Shown: piece by piece, positions 1 to 6,426 of the stretch | How the letters are laid out: each line of letters opens with the position of its first letter | Numbering within the stretch: position 1 is the first letter of the stretch | Assembly (NCBI GenBank): GCA_963575745.1 | Contig: CAUYUJ010000178.1 | Span: 82,501-117,187 of the forward strand | DNA from: Prorocentrum cordatum | Lineage: Eukaryota; Sar; Dinophyceae; Prorocentrales; Prorocentraceae | Length of the DNA stretch: 34,687 nucleotides | Direction of reading: 5' to 3' | Notes under the pieces: model-generated | Database searches by the model: none | What the model saw: the letters and a program-made list of their open reading frames with translations, nothing else | What the model was told of the DNA's origin: nothing | Position numbers and translations under genes: made by a program

Positions 1-185
1 AGTAGTGATGTCCGCTGGCATGAGCCTCGCACTGAAGCGCTCGACATCCCCAACCGCTGCAAGCGTCAACACGGCATCTCCAGAGCCACGTTGCGTGAAG
101 AGTTGCCTTGGTCCTGGGGAGAGGGGGTTAAGGCAGACTGGCATGCTCTGGATCAGTGTCCCGCTCACTATCCCTACCATTCGGC
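1..185 (-). CDS. possible partial exon at window edge, unrecognised
   Basis: On the minus strand a frame stays open from about 185 to the left edge, behind a plausible acceptor (minus-strand TTTGCATCAG ending at 186). The peptide has mixed composition unlike the simple repeats nearby, for example GRMVGIVSGTLIQSMP, and is followed by LFTQRGSGDAVLTLAAVGD. I do not recognise a family. The plus strand also has an open frame here (5-232), so strand and coding status are uncertain. Confidence 0.2.
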
Positions 186-321
186 CTGATGCAAACGCAT
201 GTGGTGCTCATGAGACCAGAAAGGTCGCATAGCTGCACCACAAGATCGGATGCCATCCCAATGGAGGATCAAAAAGGCGCCTTCCGCCTCCATCCCTCGT
301 CACGGGAGGGGAGGGGAGGAT

Positions 322-685
322 ATCCGAGGGATCCCACATCCGGAGGAAAAAACTTTTGCTGTGGCGCTGGTCGCCTGGAGGTCCCTGTTGATTTTCCGGG
401 GGGCCCTGGAGACCGAGACAGGCGCAGGTGCGTGGGGAATTGCCCGAAACCTTCCAAATTAGGAGGAGGAGGAGGAGGAGGAGGAGAAAGAGGAGGAGGA
501 GGAGGAGGAGGAGGAGGAGGAGGAGGAGGGGGAGGGGGAGGGGGAGGGAGATCCGAGGGATCCCACATCAGGAGGAACACCTTCTGCTGCTGCGCCAGTC
601 ACTTGGAGGTCTCGGTTGATCTTCCGAGGGCCCTTTTGGAGACCGAGACAGGCCCAGATGCGTTGGGAATTGCCCGAAACCTCCC
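322..685 (+). repeat. local direct duplication split by a GGA microsatellite
   Basis: Two direct copies of a unit of about 135 bp lie at 322-455 and 551-685. Both start ATCCGAGGGATCCCACATC and end GGGAATTGCCCGAAACC, with scattered differences between. A GGA-rich tract fills the gap. No coding reading is convincing: frames across it are poly-Arg/Gly or poly-Pro. Confidence 0.75.
461..549 (+). repeat. GGA/AGG microsatellite
   Basis: Nearly pure GGA repeats, turning into GGGGGA at the right end, sitting between the two copies of the 322-685 duplication. Confidence 0.9.
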
Positions 686-761
686 ACAAGGGGAAACACA
701 CACAGCCCCCCAAAATTGATGTGTTTTATTACGCCGATTCGCTTCATTTACGAAGCTTTCT

Positions 762-944
762 GCAGACCTCCGACATCTGGACTTTATCATTACGGAGTCC
801 CCAGAGCTCTGGGCCACTTCCTCGGGACGGGTTTTTCGTACCAGGCCGTTTTTTTAGTGTCGCCTGGCCCGGCGAGGGCCCCCAGAGGCCGACAACAACG
901 AGAAGCCGTCGCTCTGTTCTTGCTCAACACGTTGGAGGTCCGGG
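762..944 (-). mobile_element. degenerate E1 inverted-repeat element
   Basis: Reverse-oriented, diverged copy of E1. The core is recognisable as the complement of the family motif CCTCGCCGGGCC (here GGCCCGGCGAGGGCC at 868-882), with the expected A-run next to it. The ends (GCAGACCTCCGAC at left, GGAGGTCCGGGC at right) are decayed versions of the family termini CCCAGAC / GTCTGGG. Confidence 0.6.
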
Positions 945-1201
945 CACGTGACCAAACAAAGTAACAACAATAACCCGAATAACAGCAACAACAATTCGAC
1001 TAGGGGATCGACTATAGAATTGATGTACCCCCAAATCGATGTTCTCGTCGAATCTTCGGAAAACCCGTGGAGCGATCCACGAGCATCCTACGAGTTGCTC
1101 GCCCCCTCGACGGAAAAAAATCGAATCCGGGGGGAAGCCCATTCCGCCGTGGATCCCCCACGCTCGGAAAGCAACCAGCGAGGGTCGCCAGGGCCGAGCT
1201 T
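945..1201. other. no gene seen; AAC-rich then mixed sequence
   Basis: Begins with a short degenerate AAC/AAT tract (about 955-1000) and then mixed sequence. Open frames exist in several phases but no splice context or family signature stands out. Confidence 0.4.
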
Positions 1202-1423
1202 CAGGAGGGAAAGAAACACACAGACACAATCAATCGTCGATTCCCAGAAAATATGGGAAAATATGGAAAGTAGGGGGGAAGACGAAAACCCAGGTAAGTG
1301 GGAAAGTGGAGGAAAATGTTGGAAGATATGGGAAGCGGGGGGAAATATCGGAAGTGGGGAAAATATGGGAAGCGGGGAATCGGTTTATTTGTGTGTGTGT
1401 GTGTTTATTTGTGTGTCCCAGGG
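1202..1423 (+). mobile_element. E3 dispersed repeat, copy 1 (expanded)
   Basis: Starts TCAGGAGGGAAA, followed by AACACACAGACACAA, CGTCGATTCCC, several GGAAAATATGGGAA units, a GTGTGTGTTTATTTGTGTGT stretch and CCCAGGG at the end. Other copies lie at 10636-10788, 15081-15240, 30754-30917 and, truncated, 5683-5755. This copy is longer because the GGAAAATATGGGAAG units are repeated. Mobility is inferred only from dispersal. Confidence 0.7.
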
Positions 1424-1563
1424 CTCCTCCTCCTCCTCCTCCTCCTCCTCCTCCTGTTCCTTTTCCTCCTCCTCCTCCTCCTCCTCCTCCTCCTCCTCCT
1501 CCTTTTCCTCCTCCTCCTCCTCCTCCTCCTCCTCCTCCTCCTCCTCCTCCTCCTCCTCCTCCC
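1424..1563 (+). repeat. TCC polypyrimidine tract
   Basis: Almost pure TCC repeats ending CCCCTTCAG at 1561-1569, which reads as a polypyrimidine tract plus 3' splice site for the GC-rich segment that follows. Confidence 0.9.
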
Positions 1564-1569
1564 CTTCAG

Positions 1570-1733
1570 AGCTCGGCGCCGCCAGGAGGGGCTACAGCCT
1601 CGCGGACGTGATGCGCGGCACGCGGTCCAAGGCCGGGAAGGCGCTGGCGGCGGGCGGGAGCCCCAAGTCCCCGGCCGAGGCCCGCAGCCGGAGGAGCGCG
1701 CGGCCCGGCCCGGCCGCCCAGCCCTCCAGAGGA
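1570..1733 (+). CDS. candidate internal exon, unrecognised
   Basis: Lies directly behind the TCC tract and acceptor CTTCAG. It is GC-rich in third positions like the secure exons of this window and encodes a basic peptide (segments LGAARRGYSLADVMRG and RSKAGKALAAGGSPKSPAEA). It runs into a GGA tract, and the donor is not clear. No family recognised. The frame stays open through the GGA tract to 2147, which would give poly-Gly/Arg/Glu, so I limit the exon to the non-repetitive part. A minus-strand reading is possible because the flanks are mirror images of each other. Confidence 0.35.
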
Positions 1734-1852
1734 GGAGGAGGGAGGAGGAGGGAGGAGGGAGGAGGAGGCGGAGGAGGAGGAGGAGGAGGCGGAGGAGGAG
1801 GAGGATCGAGGAGGAGGAGGAGGAGGGAGGAGGAGGAGGAGGACGAGGACCC
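1734..1852 (+). repeat. GGA tract
   Basis: GGA repeats with GGC and GGAGGGA interruptions. Complementary to the TCC tract on the other side of the candidate exon at 1570-1733. Confidence 0.85.
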
Positions 1853-2100
1853 CTTCCCCCCTCCAACTGATGGCGGAGAGCACGCCCGCCAGGACGGGTG
1901 GAAGGCTCGCCCGGCTCGCCCGACGGACGCCTGCCTGAAGGGTGTCGCCCAGCGCCCGCCCGTGGGCGCCTCGCTGGCGCGGCTCCGCGCGCCGGCTGTG
2001 GCTGTCCGGGGGGCGTCGGCCCGTCCCCGCCCGCGGCCGCCTCTCGCGGGCACCCCGCGCGCGCGGGCGCCTGCGCTTGTCCCAGTGCACGGTCGGAGGG
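1853..2100. other. very GC-rich segment, coding status unclear
   Basis: More than half CG-rich codons, with open frames on both strands (plus: GGEHARQDGWKARPARPTDA). It abuts the E2 element at 2101. It may be exon on either strand; no homology recognised. Confidence 0.25.
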
Positions 2101-2268
2101 TACACCCTGCGAAATGCTTAAGAAATCATGGGTTAAGAAATTCATAGTCTCAGAATTTGAATAAAAACCCAACATTTCCATTAAAAACTTAAGATTTACA
2201 TTGAAACGTTAAGAATAATCGAGACTCTGGCCGAAAACTTAATTTTCTTAAGCATCGCCTAAGGTGTA
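2101..2268 (+). mobile_element. E2 MITE-like element, copy 1
   Basis: 168 bp, starting TACACC and ending GGTGTA, with imperfect terminal inverted repeats of about 25 bp that share ATGCTTAAGAAA near the left end and TTTCTTAAGCAT near the right. AT-rich inside a GC-rich context. A second copy at 15408-15576 is nearly identical. No coding capacity. The TA ends would fit a TA target duplication, but the flanks do not prove it. Confidence 0.8.
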
Positions 2269-2315
2269 CCACCCAGGGCGTTCCCAAAAAGGCGTTACCC
2301 TCAAGGATAGAAGGA

Positions 2316-2508
2316 CCCAGACCCCCTCGAGTCAGGAAAAGATCACGCCGGGAGGTTTTTCGCTATGTTCGGCTTCGGGGGGCCCTTCACGGGCTTCGGG
2401 GCCGTCAGAAAAGGACCCAGGATGAAAAGCTGGCCCCGGGGAAGGGGCCCAGACTTCTGGGGGTCGACGTCATGATAACACCAAAAAACATGACGTCGGG
2501 GGTCTGGG
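2316..2508 (+). mobile_element. E1 element, copy 2
   Basis: Begins CCCAGACCCCCTCG and ends CGTCGGGGGTCTGGG, with the internal E1 core (GGCCGTCAGAAAAGGACCC, then CCCGGGGAAGGGGCCCAGAC). The right subterminal region has an extra ATAACACCAAAAAACATGAC stretch, making it 193 bp instead of about 185. Confidence 0.8.
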
Positions 2509-2744
2509 GAGTTGTCATCTCTTCCGCCGCGGAAGGCGGCGGAAGGTCGGCGGAAGTAAAGCGAGGCCGCCTCCGCCTGCGGAAGCTGGGGGAGGCTCGG
2601 CGGAAGGGGGCGAAAATCAAAAATGCGCCCCCAAGAGATGAAAACGATTTTGGGTTCAGGATTTCCGAAATCTGCCACGTAGGTTGCACCATATATTCTC
2701 TTATACTAAAAAAGAACAGATTCTACATCCCCCCGGGAGTATCG
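2509..2744. other. no gene; GC-rich palindromic stretch and a 65-bp repeat
   Basis: 2519-2610 is rich in GGCGGAAG/CTTCCGCC half-palindromes. 2625-2690 (CCCCCAAGAGATG ... TTCAGGATTTCCGAAATC) recurs as a diverged direct copy at 5757-5825. Confidence 0.5.
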
Positions 2745-3780
2745 GTACCACTTCGTATTGCAATGCGCACACGATTATGCCCCATCGTCCATCCCAAATA
2801 TGAATTCGTACCATCCAGGCAGGCTGGGATCGATCCCCCCCCGCCATCCTCTGAATGTTATGCGCGCATTCTCGTTCATCAAAATTCAGCAGTGTTCAAG
2901 AATACCTTACACTAGATGGGACGAAGTGCACGCGCGCGATGTCGCGCGCGAGTGCCGAAATCAGTCAAAATGCGCGAGTTCTGGCGAATTCTTAAGAAAA
3001 CCATCGGTTGTTCAACATGTGCAGAAAATGCAGCCGAACGGCTTTCGCGCGCGCGCATGTCGAAATCGTTCGAACGGTTTTTCGCCCGTGCTGTCGCGAG
3101 GAATGTGTTGGAAAAAGTGGGACGAATGGCACGCGCGTGCGTCGTCGTGCGCGCATGCCGAAATCCTTCAAAAACCGTCGGCTTCGAAAGGAATTCAAAA
3201 TCGAGTGTCTAGAAAACACAGATACAAAACACATGGTTTCGCAACATCAGTTTAAAAACGGTCGTTGCGTTCTTGCGAATTCTCAAGGAAGCCATAAGTT
3301 GTTTTATCATGTTCATTGAACTCTGCCAAACGAGCCACTCGCGGGGCGCACGTCGAACTTCGAACTCCTTCCAAAACCTTCATCACCGACGCGAGGACGC
3401 CGGCATCGTCGTCGGCGTGATCAGCTTCGGCGCCGTCACTGGCCGTGCCGTCGCCGTTGTCATCATCTTCACCAGCACTGCGAATTACTGCCATCATCGA
3501 GTTTACCATCGTCGACGTTGCCATGATACCGCGCCCGCCCAAGTCGCTGACTCGCAGTGAGGTGCCCGCTGGGATGTGCCCACCGGTCAGCGCCACCGCG
3601 GCCGCGTCGGTCACGCCAAGCTAGCTGGCCGCTGTTAGCGCGGCCGCAGACATGCACCAGCCAACACCATGCACTCATCGCAATCGCCGCCGCATGGGCT
3701 TTTGCAAACCAAGTTGCTACTAGTTGGGACGATTGCGCGAGCAGTGGAGTGGACAATTCATTGCGGACAGGAATGTATTG
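2745..3780 (+). repeat. R1 dispersed repeat, copy A
   Basis: About 1 kb that recurs at 24940-25760 (B) and 25805-27085 (C), same orientation. Shared landmarks are GTCGCGCGCG-rich blocks, CATCACCGACGCGAGGACGCC, ATCGGCGCCGTCACTGG (here TTCGGCGCCGTCACTGGCC), AGCGCGGCCGCAGA and CTCATCGCAATCGC. The first half contains internal sub-repeats, each with a GCGCGC block followed by GCCGAAATC or TCGAAATC. Frames are open in places but not conserved in phase between copies, so I read it as non-coding. Confidence 0.75.
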
Positions 3781-3829
3781 CGCCACATAGATTCACCACG
3801 CGGCGTCCAGCCCGCCAATATGACGACAT

Positions 3830-4185
3830 CGGTGACGATCTCATTGGATTGGACAACATGGGCTGCACCACATTGATTGGACATAGCACATAGCTTGCAC
3901 AATCTGTCCTGGACCAGATAGACTGCACCACGTAGTTGCATTCACGATGTTAAATACACATATATGTATGCATGTACCGCTGGTTGTACGGCGCAAGCTG
4001 CACCACCCAAGTTGCACTGCCTAGTTTGGACAGCGCAGCTCTCATAACATAGAGCTTACAATATTCATTGGACCGCATACAGTACATCACATAGTTATAT
4101 CAAATAGACCACACTACCTTTATTATACGGCAGAGATTGCATCAAAGAGGTTGCAACGTACACCTGATGCACCAGTACATGAGCG
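3830..4185 (+). repeat. degenerate short-period ladder (GATTGCACCACATA type)
   Basis: Irregular recurrences of words such as CTGCACCACATTGATTGGAC, TAGCTTGCACAATC and TAGACTGCACCACGTAG, spacing about 16-20 bp. The same ladder follows or precedes the other R1 copies (23681-24115, 24765-24890, 27090-27150). Confidence 0.6.
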
Positions 4186-4244
4186 CCCCGGGACTGCAAT
4201 AGCTTAGTGTTTCGGGTTCGAGATAGCAAACATCCGGCGCATGC

Positions 4245-4280
<36 letters not shown>

Positions 4281-4281
4281 G
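4245..4281. repeat. AT dinucleotide microsatellite
   Basis: Two runs of TA repeats joined by ACA. Self-complementary and likely to form a hairpin. Confidence 0.95.
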
Positions 4282-5110
4282 TTCTGTGCGCCGTTGTCGT
4301 AGCTGGCTACACACAGTTGTCATGCATGCTGTTTTGTGGGAAATGTGTGTGCGTGATGTTTTCGTCGGTATCCATAGAGGTGGCCCCAGTGCTAGTGCCG
4401 ACCTCTGTTGAGTTATATACAACCAATGAAAGTAGACCGATATCCGTTGGACAAAGTTGTTGGGACCCATTGCAGGGACGCTTCAATGATTGCTGGGGTG
4501 TGGTTCTCAATCATAAGGAAGGTGAGAAAGAGAAGGAGACGTGCATGGAGGAGGCATAGGAGCAGGAGGGAGGGCAAGGCAGCCAGCGATCAGCGATCAG
4601 CCCCATGAGGACGCCACCAGTGAGCAGCCGCCAGCAGCGTGGCAGGCGGCAGAGGGAGCAGAAGAGCGCGCTGGGGTGAGGCTGCGCGTTGACATTTGGA
4701 GAGGGAAGCACATTGAGAGCGCATCGGAGGAGTAGAACGATGTTATCACCATCTCGGTTATGCAGCCAGTGTTGCCTAAGCGGTCACCTGCAGCACAAGT
4801 TCAGAGCGCGGCAAGCCACGACCAGCCGCTTCGGGTTGAGCGTCACGGTGCCCAGGAGAATGTTGACCGAGTCCTCGTTCTTCTACCATGCCAGGACCCT
4901 CGGGATGACCAGAGTTTGGTGCACGAGCTGAGAGGAGAGGAGGAAGAGGCCCGAGGGAGCAGGAGGCGGAGGCAGGGAGGGAGCAAGATAGGGAGCTCAT
5001 TGTCGGGCGTCGGAGGACGAGCAGGAGAGGCACGAGGACCAGGTGGCCTGGGCGAGTGCAAACAGCAAGGCCCGAGTGCAGTCACGTGGGGACGCTTCGC
5101 TGCCTGACCT
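4282..5110. other. no convincing gene; several short open frames
   Basis: Plus-strand frames here give mixed-composition peptides, for example 4317-4559 (containing SWDPLQ-like WDPLQGRFNDCWGVVLNH) and 4760-5107 (containing AQENVDRVLVLLPCQDPRDD). Neither has splice context or a family I recognise. They could be decayed gene fragments. Confidence 0.3.
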
Positions 5111-5374
5111 CCCGGGGCCCGCGCAACCCGCAGGACCACACACACACGCACACACACCAACTAAAAGCAAGGCGAGCCCCCAAGATGTTCGCTGGGGGGT
5201 TCTTCGAAGCCCTCCTGGCTCCTGGGAGGCCTCTTTGGAAGCCGCCGGGCCTCATTGGGAAGGCCCGCGCAGGCCCGCTCACAGACGGCTTCGATCTGCC
5301 CCAGGGGCGCACTGCGCGTCCGTAGCCGCGTCGCGCTCGCGCAAGCTCGTGGGTCGGTTGCCCTTCCCCCTCCA
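5111..5374. other. no gene assigned; CA repeat then GC-rich sequence
   Basis: Starts with a short CACACACG tract (5138-5157), followed by GC-rich sequence open in all three plus frames up to the TCC tract. One frame starts MFAGGFFEALLAPG. There is not enough to choose a frame. Confidence 0.25.
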
Positions 5375-5558
5375 GCTCCCCCTCCTCCTCCGCCTCCTCC
5401 TCCTCCTCCTCCCCTCCTCCTCCTCCTCCCCCTCCTCCTCCTCCTCCTCCTCCTCATCCTCCTCCTCCTCCTCCCCTCCTCCTCCTCCTCTCCTCCTCCT
5501 CCTCCTCCTCCTTCTCCTCCTTCTCCTCCTCCTCCTCCTCACTCCTCCTCCTCAAGGG
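5375..5558 (+). repeat. TCC tract
   Basis: TCC repeats with CCC, TTC and CAT interruptions. Nearby frames are poly-Ser, poly-Pro and poly-Leu. Confidence 0.9.
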
Positions 5559-5682
5559 TGCTGCCAGAAGTGCCCCTGGCCCAAGGTGCCCCGAGGATTT
5601 CCCAAGAGGCCCCCATGGCCTCCAGAGCACCCTGCTGAGGCCCAGAGGGCCCCAGGGGCTCCAGGACGAAGACCCCAAAAAC

Positions 5683-5755
5683 ATATGAAAATATATGAAA
5701 TATTGTTATTTGTGTGTATTTATGTGTGTGTGTGTGTCCCAGGGCCCCTTCAATA
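5683..5755 (+). mobile_element. E3 element, 5'-truncated
   Basis: Only the right part of E3 is present: AAAATATATGAAATATTG, TTATTTGTGTGTATTTATGT and the end CCCAGGGCCCCTTC. Confidence 0.6.
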
Positions 5756-5756
5756 T

Positions 5757-6093
5757 CGCCCCCCCAAGAGGTGGCAAGGTTTTTTGGTTCAGGGTTTCCG
5801 GAACTCGCCATCTGGGTCACCAGCATTCACCACCAATTGCGATTACTTGTCTTCTACCGACCCCCAGCATTCACCACCAATCACGGCCATCCAGTCTTCA
5901 CCTCCAGTCCTCGACCTATTCCTGTCGACCTCCAGCCTCGAGGGCAAGATCTTCAGCTTCAAGGGCAAGATATCGTGGAAGCTGCCACAATTAAACTTGA
6001 GAGCAAGATCGAGCTGGACCTACGATCGGGCCTCATTGTCTGACGCTCCGACGCTCTGGCGCCTCTGCCCATGTTCTAGGCCTCTTAGATGGG
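5757..6093. repeat. 65-bp direct repeat partner, then unassigned sequence
   Basis: 5757-5825 is the second copy of the repeat at 2625-2690 (CCCCCAAGAGGTGGCAAGG ... TTCAGGGTTTCCGGAACTC). Next come two copies of CCAGCATTCACCACCAAT (near 5819 and 5865) and mixed sequence to 6093 with no recognised gene. Confidence 0.55.
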
Positions 6094-6244
6094 GTCCGAG
6101 TAGATGGGTCGGAGGATCGCGCTGCATCGCCGATGCATCGACGATGCGGCTCGATGTGGAGACCGTGTTTCCCCACGCCGACGTCGCCGATGCATCGCCG
6201 ACGTCGGCGATGCGGCGCGATCCTTCGACCCCATCTACTCGGAC
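6094..6244. mobile_element. MITE-like inverted-repeat element
   Basis: Arms of about 45 bp face each other: GTCCGAGTAGATGGG at 6094 and CCCATCTACTCGGAC ending 6244, followed inward by GGATCGCG/CGCGATCC and GCATCGCCGA/TCGGCGATGC. Total 151 bp. It sits just upstream of the channel gene. No second copy in the window. Confidence 0.7.
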
Positions 6245-6257
6245 GTCCCGAGCCTTC

Positions 6258-6322
6258 TTGATCCTCCTCCTCCTCCTCCTCCTCCTCCTCCTCCTCCTCC
6301 TCCTCCTCCTCCTCCTCCTCCT
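6258..6322 (+). repeat. pure TCC tract upstream of spliced-leader relic
   Basis: About 65 bases of uninterrupted TCC directly before the relict leader. It could serve as the polypyrimidine tract for trans-splicing of the channel transcript. Confidence 0.85.
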
Positions 6323-6359
6323 CCCTTTGCCTTTCTGGCTCAAGCCGTCCTGGCTCAAG
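6323..6359 (+). other. tandem relict dinoflagellate spliced leader
   Basis: 6323-6344 matches the 3' part of the dinoflagellate leader: GCCTTTCTGGCTCAAG against the known GCCATTTTGGCTCAAG, 14 of 16. It is followed without gap by CCGTCCTGGCTCAAG (6345-6359), matching the 15-base truncated leader CCATTTTGGCTCAAG at 12 of 15. A full leader followed by a copy lacking the first six bases is the known layout of relict leaders left when trans-spliced mRNAs are reverse-transcribed back into the genome and trans-spliced again. It lies 68 bp before the channel ATG. Confidence 0.7.
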
Positions 6360-6426
6360 CCACACGCCACGCCCACGGGGCGCGGCGCGCCAGGACAGGG
6401 CGCGCACCCGAGGCGTGGGCCAGCCG

